This document shows, piece after piece, positions 17,785-28,047 of a stretch of DNA of 64,000 bases. The notes beneath the pieces were generated by a model. It searched no databases. It saw only the letters and a list, made by a program, of their open reading frames with translations, and was not told the origin of the DNA. Where the stretch lies: assembly GCF_002001015.1 (NCBI RefSeq), contig NZ_MUNO01000008.1:25034-89033 (forward strand). Reading direction: 5' to 3'. The translations under genes and the position numbers were made by a program. The stretch is from Polaromonas sp. A23. Its GTDB lineage: Bacteria; Pseudomonadota; Gammaproteobacteria; Burkholderiales; Burkholderiaceae_C. Position 1 is the first letter of the stretch. The number at the start of each line of letters is the position of its first letter.

Positions 17785-18468
17785 TTGTTATTGCAAATGC
17801 GTATTCGGATGGTGGCAGGGATGGGCTGGGTTGCCTTGGCAACCTGCCTGGGCACCGCCGTTCAGGCGCAGGGCATTTACACCTGTGTCGATGGCAAAGG
17901 CCGCAAGATCACAGCCGACCGGCCGATTGCTGAATGCAACGACCGCGCGCAGCGCGAAATCAATCCTTCAGGCACGGTTAAGCGGGTCGTTGGCCCTACG
18001 CTGACAGCGTCGGAGCGCAATGCGCTGGAGGAAAAGGAAAAGCTGGCTGCCGAGACGCGCGCCCGCGAGGCGGAAGAAAAGCGCCGCGACCGCGCCTTGC
18101 TGTCGCGTTATCCGAGTCGGACGGTGCATGACAAGGAGCGCGCTGAGGCGCTGGAGCAAATTGAGGTGGTGATCAAGGCGGCCAGCAAACGCTCGACCGA
18201 ACTGGCCACGCAGCGCAAGGCCATTGATGCGGATCTGGAGTTTTACAAGACCGACCCGGCCAAGGCGCCGACGTCACTGAAGCGCCGGCTTGAAGAAAAT
18301 GACAGCAGCGCTGCAGTACAAAAACGCTTTATTGCCGATCAGGACGCAGAGAAAAAGCGCGTCAATATGCGCTTTGATGAAGAGCTGGTCAAACTCAACC
18401 AGCTTTGGCGCATGGCCGGCGGTGACGCCGGTGCCGAGGCTGCTGCTGCCACGTCCGTTAAAAAGTAG
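17785..18468 (+). CDS. DUF4124 domain-containing exported protein
   Basis: Protein of about 227 residues with a hydrophobic leader ending near VQAQ, then the DUF4124 pattern IYTCVDGKGRKITADRPIAEC. The rest is charged and helical (EEKEKLAAETRAREAEEKRR), probably coiled coil, with KKR-rich helices to the C-terminus. Function unknown. Proteins of this type are common in beta- and gammaproteobacteria and are probably periplasmic. The start is TTG 17785, six bases after AAGGGA. ATG 17797 is the alternative and would lack a spaced ribosome site. Confidence 0.75.
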   Translation: MLLQMRIRMVAGMGWVALATCLGTAVQAQGIYTCVDGKGRKITADRPIAECNDRAQREINPSGTVKRVVGPTLTASERNALEEKEKLAAETRAREAEEKRRDRALLSRYPSRTVHDKERAEALEQIEVVIKAASKRSTELATQRKAIDADLEFYKTDPAKAPTSLKRRLEENDSSAAVQKRFIADQDAEKKRVNMRFDEELVKLNQLWRMAGGDAGAEAAAATSVKK

Positions 18469-18475
18469 CAGCCCC

Positions 18476-18531
18476 AGAGGCTATGAGCCCTTGGCAGGGT
18501 AGCGCATGATGCTGCTATTTTGATAGCAACA
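18476..18531 (-). repeat. Family A repeat, intergenic copy
   Basis: Between the DUF4124 gene and gatB: GAGCCCTTGGCAGGGT followed by TGCTATTTTGATAGCA, a near-perfect palindromic core (TGCTAT/ATAGCA). Confidence 0.65.
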
Positions 18532-18551
18532 AGCCATCGACCTGACCCCAG

Positions 18552-20051
18552 TTAACCAAGTTTTTTCTTCAGCAGCTCGTTGACCTGCGTCGGGTTGGCC
18601 TTGCCCTTGGTGGCCTTCATGGCTTGGCCCACCAGTGCGTTGAAGGCTTTTGCGTTACCGGCACGGACTTCGTCGACGTTTTTGGTGTTCGCCGCGAGTA
18701 CTTCGTCGATGATTTTTTCCAGCTCGCCGGTGTCGCTCATCTGCTTGAGGCCCTTGGCTTCGATCACAGCGTCGACGTCTTGACCTTCGCCTGTCCACAA
18801 GGCGTCAAACACCTGTTTGGCGGCATTGTTCGAGATCGTGCCATCCGCAATGCGATCTACGAGTTTTGCGAGCTGGTCCGCGCCAACAGCTGAAGCTTCA
18901 ATGGATTTTTCTTCGCTATTGAGGCGCCGGGACAACTCGCCCATTACCCAGTTGCTTGCCAGCTTGGCCTGTTTGCTGGCAGTGGCGACCGCCTCGAAGT
19001 AGGCGGCCGTGGCCTTGTTTTGCGTCAGCTGGCCGGCATCGTATTCCGGCAGGCCATAGTCAGCAACGAAACGCGCAGCCATGACGCGCGGCAGCTCACT
19101 CATGTCGGCGCGTGTGCGCTCCACCCATTCGCGCGAAATCACCAATGGCGGCAGGTCCGGATCGGGGAAATAGCGGTAGTCTGCCGCGTCTTCCTTGGTA
19201 CGCATGCTGCGTGTTTCTCCGGTGTCCGGGTCGAACAGTACGGTGGCCTGCTGAATCGCATGGCCGTCCTCGATCTGTTCAATCTGCCAGCGCACTTCGT
19301 AGTCGATGGCCTGCTGCATGAACTTGAAGCTGTTCAGGTTCTTGATCTCGCGGCGCGTGCCCAGCTCAGCGCCTGGCTTGCGCACTGAAACGTTGGCGTC
19401 GCAGCGGAAGCTGCCTTCCTGCATGTTGCCGTCGCAAATGCCTATCCAGGTGACGATCTTGTGCAGCTCTTTCGCGTAAGCCACGGCTTCAGCCGAGGAA
19501 CGCATGTCGGGCTCGGTCACGATCTCGAGCAGCGGCGTGCCGGCGCGGTTCAGGTCAATGCCGCTTTGGCCAATGAAGTCTTCGTGCAGCGATTTGCCCG
19601 CGTCTTCCTCCAGGTGGGCGCGCACAAGGCGCACGGATTTTTTTTCGTCGCCCAGGAAAAACTCTACGATGCCGCCCTGCACGACCGGAATCTCGAACTG
19701 GCTAATCTGGTAACCCTTGGGAAGATCGGGGTAAAAATAATTCTTGCGCGCAAACACGCTGCTTTCGGCAATGTGCGCATTGACGGCCAGGCCGAACTCA
19801 ATCGCACGCTGGACGGCGCCCTTGTTCATGACCGGCAGCGCGCCGGGCAGGGCAAAGTCCACCGCAGACGCCTGCGTGTTTGGCTCGGCACCAAACGCGG
19901 TGGAAGCGCGGCTGAAAATTTTCGACTGCGTGGTCAGTTGCGTGTGAGTCTCAAAGCCGATGATGACTTCATAACCTTGCACCAATGGTCCGGTGGGCCG
20001 GCCGGCCTGCATCTGGGCGAAGGAGTTCACGGGGGGTGGGGTCTGACTCAT
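18552..20051 (-). CDS. gatB: Asp-tRNA(Asn)/Glu-tRNA(Gln) amidotransferase subunit B
   Basis: Kinase/transferase subunit of GatCAB, 499 residues. It activates Glu- or Asp-tRNA for amidation. Motifs: GFETHTQL near the N-terminus, [28 protein letters not shown] block ([16 protein letters not shown]) and the GatB/YqeY tail ([14 protein letters not shown]). Start ATG 20051 (MSQTPPP) was preferred to GTG 20063. It follows gatA with a 12-bp gap and is the last gene of gatC-gatA-gatB. Confidence 0.96.
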   Translation of the reverse strand: MSQTPPPVNSFAQMQAGRPTGPLVQGYEVIIGFETHTQLTTQSKIFSRASTAFGAEPNTQASAVDFALPGALPVMNKGAVQRAIEFGLAVNAHIAESSVFARKNYFYPDLPKGYQISQFEIPVVQGGIVEFFLGDEKKSVRLVRAHLEEDAGKSLHEDFIGQSGIDLNRAGTPLLEIVTEPDMRSSAEAVAYAKELHKIVTWIGICDGNMQEGSFRCDANVSVRKPGAELGTRREIKNLNSFKFMQQAIDYEVRWQIEQIEDGHAIQQATVLFDPDTGETRSMRTKEDAADYRYFPDPDLPPLVISREWVERTRADMSELPRVMAARFVADYGLPEYDAGQLTQNKATAAYFEAVATASKQAKLASNWVMGELSRRLNSEEKSIEASAVGADQLAKLVDRIADGTISNNAAKQVFDALWTGEGQDVDAVIEAKGLKQMSDTGELEKIIDEVLAANTKNVDEVRAGNAKAFNALVGQAMKATKGKANPTQVNELLKKKLG

Positions 20052-20063
20052 TTTCAGGATCAC

Positions 20064-21572
20064 TCAAATGCCTTGGGGCTGGCGCATGTGCCAATCGGTC
20101 GCCAGCTGGAACTGGTGGGCAGCACTCAGCAATTGCGCCTCTTTGAAGTAGTTGCCGATCAGTTGCAGGCCAACAGGCATGTGGTGCTCGCCAAAACCGG
20201 CCGGCGCGCTCATGCCGGGCAGGCCTGCCAGGCTGGACGATAGGGTGTAAATGTCGGCCAGGTAGTTGGCCACCGGGTCGTCCGATTTTTCGCCGATTTT
20301 CCAGGCCACAGTCGGTGACACCGGGCCGGCAATGATGTCGCACTGCGCAAAGGCCTTCTGGAAATCCTCGGCGATCAACCGGCGGATTTTTTGCGCTTTC
20401 AGGTAGTAAGCGTCGTAGTAGCCGTGCGACAGCACATAGGTGCCGATCATGATGCGGCGCGTCACTTCGTCGCCAAAACCTTCGGAACGAGACTTCTTGT
20501 ACATGTCGGTGAGGTCGCCGTAGTGCGCCGCGCGGTGGCCATAACGCACCCCGTCAAAACGGCTCAGGTTGCTGCTGGCCTCGGCCGGCGCAATCACGTA
20601 ATAGACCGGGATCGACAACTCGGTCAGCGGCAGACTCACGTCCACCAGCGTTGCGCCCAGTTTTTCGAACTCGGCCAGGGCGGCGCGCACAGCTTTGAGC
20701 ACCTCGGCCGAGCAGCCAGTGCCGAAAAACTGGGTGGGGAGGCCAATTCTCAAGCCTTTTAGGGGCTCAGCCCTTTGTTCTCGGGTACTGGTAGCTATCA
20801 AATCAGTAGCATAGTCGAGGGCGGGCAGATCCAGCGAGGTGGAGTCCCGGTCCGGGTCGGGGCCGGCCATGCTGGACAGCAACAACGCGCAATCGAGTGC
20901 ACTGCGCGCCATCGGCCCCGCCTGATCCAGGCTGGAGGCAAAAGCAACCATGCCGTAACGCGAGCAGCGGCCATAGGTCGGCTTGATGCCGGTGATGCCG
21001 GTCAGGGCTGCCGGCTGGCGAATCGAGCCGCCAGTGTCGGTGCCGGTCGCTGCCGGCACAAGCCGTGCGGCCACCGCGGCCGCCGAGCCGCCCGAGGAAC
21101 CGCCGGGTATGCGGCTGGTGTCCCAGGGGTTTTGCACCGGTTTATAGGCGCTGTTGTCATTGCCCGAACCCATGGCGAACTCGTCGCAGTTGAGCTTGCC
21201 CAGGGTAACCATGCCGGCGCCGTGCGTCACGCCCAGCTTGCTGACCACCGTGGCATCAAACGGGCTGCGGTAGTTGTCCAGCATCTTCGAGCCGGCGGTG
21301 GTCGGGAAGTCGCGCGTGACAAAAATGTCCTTGTGCGCCAGCGGCACGCCCAGCAGCGGGGTGCGTTCGCCAGCGGCCAGCCGCGCGTCGGCAGCGCGCG
21401 CCTGCGCGAGCGAAACTTCGGCATCGGTGGCCAGGAAGGCGCCCAGGCTGTCCTGCTGCCGGATGCGCTCGAGGAAATGTTGTGTCACCTCCACGCTGGA
21501 GACTTCACGCGCAGCGAGTTTTGCTGCCAGTTGGGCGACGCCGAGGTCGTGCAAATCTTTAGGGAGACTCAT
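20064..21572 (-). CDS. gatA: Asp-tRNA(Asn)/Glu-tRNA(Gln) amidotransferase subunit A
   Basis: Glutaminase subunit of GatCAB, 502 residues. The amidase triad is visible in [19 protein letters not shown] and [11 protein letters not shown]. It starts at ATG 21572, sharing one base with the gatC stop (TAATG). Residues about 253-272 ([15 protein letters not shown]) are encoded by a reverse family A repeat placed just before [11 protein letters not shown], where GatA proteins have a variable loop. An essential enzyme thus tolerates a repeat insertion. Confidence 0.96.
   Translation of the reverse strand: MSLPKDLHDLGVAQLAAKLAAREVSSVEVTQHFLERIRQQDSLGAFLATDAEVSLAQARAADARLAAGERTPLLGVPLAHKDIFVTRDFPTTAGSKMLDNYRSPFDATVVSKLGVTHGAGMVTLGKLNCDEFAMGSGNDNSAYKPVQNPWDTSRIPGGSSGGSAAAVAARLVPAATGTDTGGSIRQPAALTGITGIKPTYGRCSRYGMVAFASSLDQAGPMARSALDCALLLSSMAGPDPDRDSTSLDLPALDYATDLIATSTREQRAEPLKGLRIGLPTQFFGTGCSAEVLKAVRAALAEFEKLGATLVDVSLPLTELSIPVYYVIAPAEASSNLSRFDGVRYGHRAAHYGDLTDMYKKSRSEGFGDEVTRRIMIGTYVLSHGYYDAYYLKAQKIRRLIAEDFQKAFAQCDIIAGPVSPTVAWKIGEKSDDPVANYLADIYTLSSSLAGLPGMSAPAGFGEHHMPVGLQLIGNYFKEAQLLSAAHQFQLATDWHMRQPQGI
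20757..20815 (-). repeat. Family A repeat translated in gatA
   Basis: On the + strand it reads GGGGCTCAGCCCTTTG, TCTCGGGTACTGG, TAGCTATCAAATCAGTAGCA. The gene reads the opposite strand, starting GCTACTGATTTGATAGCT. The frame stays open through the element. Confidence 0.82.
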
Positions 21573-21871
21573 TATTCGATGACCCGGGGAACTAGGAACA
21601 GACCGCGCTCGACGGCGGGGGCGCTTTTCTGGCTTTCCTCGCGCTGGTTGGGCTCGGTCACGACATCCTCGCGAAGGCGCAGGGCGACCTGGCCCAATAC
21701 GGCTGCCGGATGGGCAAGGGGCTCAACCCCTTCCGTATTGACCGCATCCATCTGTTCAACGAGGGCAAAAAAGCCGTTGAGTTGCTGGAGCGTGTGTTCG
21801 ATTTCTTCGGGGCGCAGCTCCAGCCTTGCCAGGTTGGCAACGCGAGCGATGTCTTGAGATGTCAATGCCAT
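21572..21871 (-). CDS. gatC: Asp-tRNA(Asn)/Glu-tRNA(Gln) amidotransferase subunit C
   Basis: Small stabilising subunit of GatCAB, 99 residues. It begins [19 protein letters not shown], the standard GatC N-terminus, and includes [22 protein letters not shown] and the typical PLAHP segment. The open frame extends 40 codons upstream, but the conserved start is ATG 21871. It is the first gene of gatCAB and is divergent from mreB, with 240 bp between that must contain both promoters. Confidence 0.95.
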   Translation of the reverse strand: MALTSQDIARVANLARLELRPEEIEHTLQQLNGFFALVEQMDAVNTEGVEPLAHPAAVLGQVALRLREDVVTEPNQREESQKSAPAVERGLFLVPRVIE

Positions 21872-22048
21872 GGGTAAAAAGAGGGGCTGAAACCGGGTGT
21901 AAAGATGAAATAATGGGCAGGGTGCCGCCCGGTGATTTACAGGGGATGCGTTATTATCCCGCCTTTGATGCGAAATCAGGGCTGGATGCACGCTTTAGGC
22001 GCTGGAATCAGGGTGTTACCCATCTCCTCGTTTATCGGCTCTCTTTGA

Positions 22049-23155
<1,107 letters not shown>

Positions 23156-23236
23156 GCCGGGGCGCCGGGTGCGCGTGACTGCCTGCACTGCTTCGCATTA
23201 CAAGGCACGCACCCGCGGCCCGTTTGACAGCCCATC

Positions 23237-24154
23237 ATGCCTTTAGGAACCCTGGACCGCACGCCGCCCCCCTTCTTCAAACAGGGGCCGTCGGCGTTGT
23301 CCAAGTTGATGTTTTTCAGTGCGCTGGCCTTGTTCCTGATGGTCGCGGACCTGCGCTTCAAGATTACCCAGCCGATTCGTGCCGCGGTGGCCACCGCGCT
23401 TTACCCGGTGCAGTGGCTGGCTCTCCAGCCGGTCCGGGCCGTGCAGCATGGCGGCGGTTATTTCACTGCGCTCAGTCAGGCACGGGCCAGCGAAGAAGAG
23501 GCCCATAAAAAACTGGCCTTCCAGTCCTTGCGCGCCAGCCAGGTCGAGCAGCTCGCACAGGAAAATTCACGCCTGAGAAAACTGCTGGGCTTGCGTGAGC
23601 AACTGGCTATCTCCGGTGTGGCGGCGCAGGTGCTGTACGACGCCCCGGATCCCTACACGCGCAAAGTCATCATTGACCGGGGACTGGTCCAAGGCGTGGA
23701 GTTGGGCTCGCCGGTGCTCGATGAATTCGGTGTGCTGGGGCAGGTGACCCGTGTCCATCCGTTGGTCAGCGAGGTTACCCTGGTGATCGATCGTGAGCTG
23801 GCTATTCCCGTGCTGAACACCCGAACAGGCGAGCGCAGCGTGGCCTTTGGCGAGCCTTCGGCCTATGGTGGGGGGCTGGAGCTGCGGTTCATGGGCAGCA
23901 ACTCTGATGTGCAGAAGGACGACCTGCTGACGACCAGTGGCGTAGACGGTGTTTATCCTTCCGGTCTCCCGGTGGCCAAGGTCGACAGGATAGAGCGGCG
24001 AGCCGAGTCGGCGTTCGCCCGAATTTATTGCACGCCGCAGGCCAAGGTGAATGCGGCGGTCCATGTCATGGTGGTCAAGCCGGTTTCGGGCGGGGAGTTG
24101 CCACCGCCGGCGGCGGAGCCTGTGGGCCCAATCACCAAAGGAGGCCGTAAATGA
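23237..24154 (+). CDS. mreC: Rod shape-determining protein MreC
   Basis: Bitopic membrane protein of 305 residues. The transmembrane helix is at about residues 22-40 (LSKLMFFSALALFLMVAD) and the coiled coil at residues 80-115 (EEEAHKKLAFQSLRAS, QLAQENSRLRKLLG). The double beta-barrel periplasmic domain follows. It links MreB with penicillin-binding proteins. The stop overlaps the mreD start by four bases (ATGA), so synthesis is probably coupled. Confidence 0.94.
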   Translation: MPLGTLDRTPPPFFKQGPSALSKLMFFSALALFLMVADLRFKITQPIRAAVATALYPVQWLALQPVRAVQHGGGYFTALSQARASEEEAHKKLAFQSLRASQVEQLAQENSRLRKLLGLREQLAISGVAAQVLYDAPDPYTRKVIIDRGLVQGVELGSPVLDEFGVLGQVTRVHPLVSEVTLVIDRELAIPVLNTRTGERSVAFGEPSAYGGGLELRFMGSNSDVQKDDLLTTSGVDGVYPSGLPVAKVDRIERRAESAFARIYCTPQAKVNAAVHVMVVKPVSGGELPPPAAEPVGPITKGGRK

Positions 24155-24669
24155 TCATGCCCTCGGGCCAGCAACTGCTGTTGCCGGCCAATCCGTTTTT
24201 CATCTGGACCAGCCTGATCGTCGCCCTGTTGCTGGACATGCTTCCGCTGGGGCGCGTGCCCTGGATGCCCGACTTCCTGGCGCTGGTGCTGGTGTTCTGG
24301 AACGTTCACCAGCCGCAGCGCGTCGGTATCGGCCTGGCCTTCATGTTTGGCTTGGGCATGGATGTGCACCAGTCCGCGCTGCTTGGACAGCATGCGCTGG
24401 CGTACACAGCCTTGAGTTTTTTTGCCACCATGATTCATCGTCGCCTGCTGTGGTTCACGGTGCCTTCGCAGGCGCTGCAGATCTTGCCGCTGTTTGCGGT
24501 GGCGCACGGCGTGGAGATACTCATCCGACTGATCAGCGGCGGTACTTTTCCCGGCTGGGTGTTGCTGCTCGCGCCGGTCGGCGAATCCCTTCTGTGGCCG
24601 GTGGTCAGTGTGATGCTCTTGGCCCCGCAACGCCGGGCGCCCAATCCGGATGAGAATCGGCCCTTGTGA
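24151..24669 (+). CDS. mreD: Rod shape-determining protein MreD
   Basis: Integral membrane protein of 172 residues with five or so hydrophobic segments (FIWTSLIVALLLDML, FLALVLVFWNVH, LPLFAVAHGVEILIRLI). The conserved GIGLAFMFGLGMDVH region lies around residues 60-75. It overlaps mreC by four bases. A family B repeat and a 166-bp gap separate it from mrdA. Confidence 0.93.
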   Translation: MIMPSGQQLLLPANPFFIWTSLIVALLLDMLPLGRVPWMPDFLALVLVFWNVHQPQRVGIGLAFMFGLGMDVHQSALLGQHALAYTALSFFATMIHRRLLWFTVPSQALQILPLFAVAHGVEILIRLISGGTFPGWVLLLAPVGESLLWPVVSVMLLAPQRRAPNPDENRPL

Positions 24670-24670
24670 T

Positions 24671-24765
24671 GCCCCCACGGTCGTTCACTTCGTGTAACTC
24701 CCTGCCCCCTGAGGGGGCCGCTGCGCCTGCGGACTGGCAAAGCCAGATCCGCGGCCCCTGCTTGA
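24671..24765 (+). repeat. Family B repeat, intergenic copy
   Basis: Between mreD and mrdA: GCCCCCACGGTCGTTCACTT, CCCCCTGAGGGGGCCG hairpin, CTGCGCCTGCGG, TGGCAAAGCCAG, CCGCGGCCCCTGCTTG. Confidence 0.85.
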
Positions 24766-24835
24766 TTGAAGAGCAGCGCGGGCATTTGTTTCGCTTGTTG
24801 CGTGCACTTTCCGGCAGTTGTAGAGTTACACGGCC

Positions 24836-26905
24836 ATGACTGAACTGCGCAACGTCGAAGCCGACCTTTCCCGCTTTCGGACGCGGGTGCTTGTGGCGGG
24901 CCTGGTCATCCTGTTTGCCTTCATCCTGGTGGCGACGCGGCTGGTCTACCTTCAGGTGGTGCGGCATGAGGAATTCAATGCGCAGGCCGAGAGCAACCGC
25001 ACGGCCGTGGTTCCCATCGTGCCCAACCGGGGGCTGATTCTGGACCGCAACGGCATTGTGCTGGCCACCAACTACTCGGCCTACACACTGGAAATTACGC
25101 CTTCGAAAGTGGCCGATCTGGAGCAAACCATTGAAGCACTCGGGCGTCTGGTGGATATCCAGCCTCGCGACAAACGCCGCTTCAAGAAGTTGCGCGAGGA
25201 GTCCAGGACCTTCGAGTCCCTGCCCATCCGCACCCGCTTGACGGACCAGGAGGTGGCACGTTTTGCGGCCCAGCGTTTCCGCTTTCCCGGTGTCGACATC
25301 AAGGCGCGGCTGTTTCGCAGCTACCCGCATGGCGAATTGGCCAGCCATGTGGTGGGGTATATCGGACGCATCAACCGTGCTGAAAAGGAAAAAATCGAAG
25401 AGGGCGACGAAGACGGCAACTACCGCGGAACCGACTACATCGGAAAGCTGGGGGTGGAGCAGAGTTTTGAAACGCAGCTGCACGGCCATACCGGCGTTGA
25501 GCAGGTTGAAACTTCTGCAGGCGGCCGGGCAATTCGTAAACTCGCAAGCAGCCCGGCCACCCCGGGCGACACCGTCATGCTGTCGATTGACATCAAGCTC
25601 CAGAAGCTGGTGGAGGACTTGTTCGGCGAGCGGCGCGGTGCACTGGTGGCGCTGGATCCCGCAACCGGGGAAGTGTTGGCCTTTGTCAGCAAACCGACCT
25701 TCGACCCCAACCTGTTTGTCGACGGCATTGATGGCGAAAGCTGGCAGGCGCTCAACGAATCGATCGACAAGCCGCTGCTCAATCGCGCGTTGCGCGGAAC
25801 CTACCCGCCTGGCTCCACCTACAAGCCGTTCATGGCTCTGGCGGCGCTGGAGTCCGGAAAGCGCCAGCCTGGCAGCATCACCAACGACACCGGTTCCTGG
25901 ATGTTTGGCGGCCACCAGTTCCGCAGCCACGGGGCCGGGCTCGGGCCGGTGGACATGTACCAGAGCATTGTGAAGTCGAGCAACGTCTACTACTACTCGC
26001 TGGCCAACGACCTTGGCGTGGACGCCATGCACGATTTCATGAAGCCGCTGGGTTTCGGGCAGATCACGGGTATCGATATCAACGGCGAGGTGCGCGGGGT
26101 GCTGCCCAGCCAGGAATGGAAGCGCAAGACCTACAAGCGGACCGACCAACAGAAATGGTACCCGGGCGAAACCATTTCGCTCGGCATCGGCCAGGGTTAC
26201 AACGCGTTTACCATGCTGCAATTGGCGCAGGCCACAGCCACGCTGGCCAACAATGGCATGCAGCACAAGCCGCAGCTGGTGATCGCCACCCAGAACTCCA
26301 TGACACGGGACATTGAGCCGATAGCGCCGAAGCCTGCGCAAGACCTGGGCTACAAGCCGGAAAACGTGGCCGTGATTCGCAAGGCCCTGGTGGGCGTGAC
26401 CCAGGAGGGCACCTCGACCCGTGTGTTTGCCGGGGCGGCTTATCTCAGCGGAGGAAAGACGGGTACAGCCCAGGCTGTGGGTGTCGGGCAGAAAGACAAG
26501 TATGACGCCCGCAAGCTCGAAGAGCATCAACGCGATCATGCCCTCTATATAGCCTTTGCCCCCGCGGACAAACCCAAAATCGCTTTGGCCGTGGTGGTGG
26601 AAAACGCCGGCTTTGGCGCCGCCCACGCAGCGCCCATCGCGCGGCGTGTTTTTGACTACGTGCTGTTGGGGCAATACCCCAGCGAAGTGGACATGGCTGC
26701 GGTTCAGAAAGGTCTGGCAGGCGCGCCGATCGGCAAGCCGCGGCAGGCATCCGAGATGACCGGGTTGCTGGCTGCAGGTGCCGGCGGTACCGCGCAGCAG
26801 ACCGGGGCCTCTGCGGCAGCGAACGCCGCCAAGGCAGCGGCGATTGCCGAAGCCCTCAGCAAGCTCACGCCGGCTGCGCCGCCCCAGGACGCCTACCCCG
26901 ACTAA
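24836..26905 (+). CDS. mrdA: Penicillin-binding protein 2 (peptidoglycan transpeptidase)
   Basis: Class B PBP of 689 residues cross-linking peptidoglycan in the elongasome. A short cytoplasmic tail and one membrane helix (about residues 17-38) precede the pedestal domain. The transpeptidase motifs are S327-T-Y-K330 (PPGSTYKPF), SSN (IVKSSNVYYY) and KTG (SGGKTGTAQ). The C-terminal tail (about 40 residues) is rich in Ala, Gly and Gln. rodA does not follow: the next gene is a convergent TauE/SafE exporter, so rodA must lie elsewhere. Confidence 0.95.
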   Translation: MTELRNVEADLSRFRTRVLVAGLVILFAFILVATRLVYLQVVRHEEFNAQAESNRTAVVPIVPNRGLILDRNGIVLATNYSAYTLEITPSKVADLEQTIEALGRLVDIQPRDKRRFKKLREESRTFESLPIRTRLTDQEVARFAAQRFRFPGVDIKARLFRSYPHGELASHVVGYIGRINRAEKEKIEEGDEDGNYRGTDYIGKLGVEQSFETQLHGHTGVEQVETSAGGRAIRKLASSPATPGDTVMLSIDIKLQKLVEDLFGERRGALVALDPATGEVLAFVSKPTFDPNLFVDGIDGESWQALNESIDKPLLNRALRGTYPPGSTYKPFMALAALESGKRQPGSITNDTGSWMFGGHQFRSHGAGLGPVDMYQSIVKSSNVYYYSLANDLGVDAMHDFMKPLGFGQITGIDINGEVRGVLPSQEWKRKTYKRTDQQKWYPGETISLGIGQGYNAFTMLQLAQATATLANNGMQHKPQLVIATQNSMTRDIEPIAPKPAQDLGYKPENVAVIRKALVGVTQEGTSTRVFAGAAYLSGGKTGTAQAVGVGQKDKYDARKLEEHQRDHALYIAFAPADKPKIALAVVVENAGFGAAHAAPIARRVFDYVLLGQYPSEVDMAAVQKGLAGAPIGKPRQASEMTGLLAAGAGGTAQQTGASAAANAAKAAAIAEALSKLTPAAPPQDAYPD

Positions 26906-26932
26906 GTCTTCGGAGACGTCTCGTTACCGTAG

Positions 26933-27691
26933 CTATTTCAGGAAGGCGTCGAAGGCGGTTTTCAGGATCAGCGCGCTGACCACGACGATAAACACCACGC
27001 GCACAAAACCAGCGCCGTGTTTAAGCGCCAGGCGTGTACCCAGCACGCTGCCCACCACATTGGCCAGGGCCATGGTCAGCGCGAAATGCCACCAGACGTG
27101 CCCCTTGTAGGCAAACAGGAGCAGTGCGGCGAGGTTGGTCGCGGTGTTGAGCAACTTGGCAGAAGCTGAGGCGGTCAAGAAGTCATAGCCCAGCCAGCGG
27201 ACAAACAGGAAGACAAAAAAACTGCCGGTGCCCGGGCCAAAAAAACCGTCGTAAAAACCCAGCAGCACACCGATGGTGCAGGCGGCCCAGGTTTCCGCAC
27301 GGCCGGAAAAACGTGGCGCATGAGTGCGCCCCAGTTCCTTGCGGGCCAGGGTGTAGATCAGCACCGCCAGAAGTACAAAAGGCAAAACCTTGCGCAGAAA
27401 ACCGGGGGAAATGACCGTGACCAGCCAGGCGCCCGCAAAAGAACCGGCAAAACCAGCCAGAGCGGCTGGCAGCAGGGCGGCCCAGCGCATGTCGACACGC
27501 CGGGCGTATTGCACTGTAGCCACCGCAGTGCCCCAGACTGAGGCGCCTTTATTGACGCCAAACAGCGTTGCCGGATGTGTTGTGGGGAAAACAGCGAACA
27601 GCGCTGGCACCAGCACCAACCCTCCGCCGCCCACGATGGAGTCCACGAAGCCTGCCAGCAGGGAGGCGAGCGAAACAATCACTAATTCCAT
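26933..27691 (-). CDS. TauE/SafE-family anion exporter
   Basis: Membrane protein of 252 residues in the TSUP family (sulfite/organosulfur export). Multiple hydrophobic helices and two repeats of the family glycine motif are visible: FVDSIVGGGGLVLVPAL near residue 15 and GFYDGFFGPGTGSFFVFLF near residue 145. Start ATG 27691 (MELVIVSL); a TTG lies three bases earlier. Substrate cannot be told from sequence. A strong intrinsic terminator on this strand lies 60 bp upstream of the start, so transcription may be attenuated or may begin downstream of it. Confidence 0.85.
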   Translation of the reverse strand: MELVIVSLASLLAGFVDSIVGGGGLVLVPALFAVFPTTHPATLFGVNKGASVWGTAVATVQYARRVDMRWAALLPAALAGFAGSFAGAWLVTVISPGFLRKVLPFVLLAVLIYTLARKELGRTHAPRFSGRAETWAACTIGVLLGFYDGFFGPGTGSFFVFLFVRWLGYDFLTASASAKLLNTATNLAALLLFAYKGHVWWHFALTMALANVVGSVLGTRLALKHGAGFVRVVFIVVVSALILKTAFDAFLK

Positions 27692-27752
27692 CAAGGAATT
27701 GTCTCATTGGATGTGCGGCAGTCCGTCTGGAGGCTTGTAGCCAGCGCACAGG

Positions 27753-27783
27753 CAAAAAAAAGCACCGGACTTGCCGGTGCTTT
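27753..27783 (-). terminator. Intrinsic terminator between divergent tauE-like gene and amt
   Basis: Read on the - strand: stem AGCACCGG / CCGGTGCT with a 5-base loop followed by eight T. It lies upstream of the exporter start (27691) and points at it, while amt runs the other way. It must end a small transcript from 27785-28000 on the - strand or act as an attenuator for the exporter. Confidence 0.8.
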
Positions 27784-27980
27784 GAAAAAACATTTCGTTG
27801 AATGTCAGTGTTGTTCTGATTGTGTGTTTGTCTCCTCGGCCCTCTGCAAGCACTTGGCTTGCATACAGACCATCCAATGTAATCCTCGCACCCGTCTAGT
27901 GCATCGGGATTTTCCCTTCCCCGGTGCCTCAATCGAGGCCTTCCTGTGGCTCCCCCGGGAGCGGGGCCTCAAAAACGGCT

Positions 27981-27996
27981 TGGCACGACTTATGCC
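27981..27996 (+). promoter_or_regulatory. Sigma-54 promoter of the ammonium transporter gene
   Basis: TGGCACGACTTATGCC matches the -24/-12 consensus TGGCACG-N4-TTGC with one change (ATGC). The start ATG lies 52 bp downstream. NtrC-dependent nitrogen control would be expected, but I do not see an unambiguous NtrC site upstream. Confidence 0.8.
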
Positions 27997-28047
27997 TGTT
28001 ACGAATTGTTCAGCCGATGGGAACACAGCAGCAACAACGGGAATCAC

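Noticed and set aside
24605..26674. Antisense open frame of 689 codons opposite mrdA
   Set aside because: A codon-bias shadow. It has no family resemblance, while the + strand product has all PBP2 motifs.
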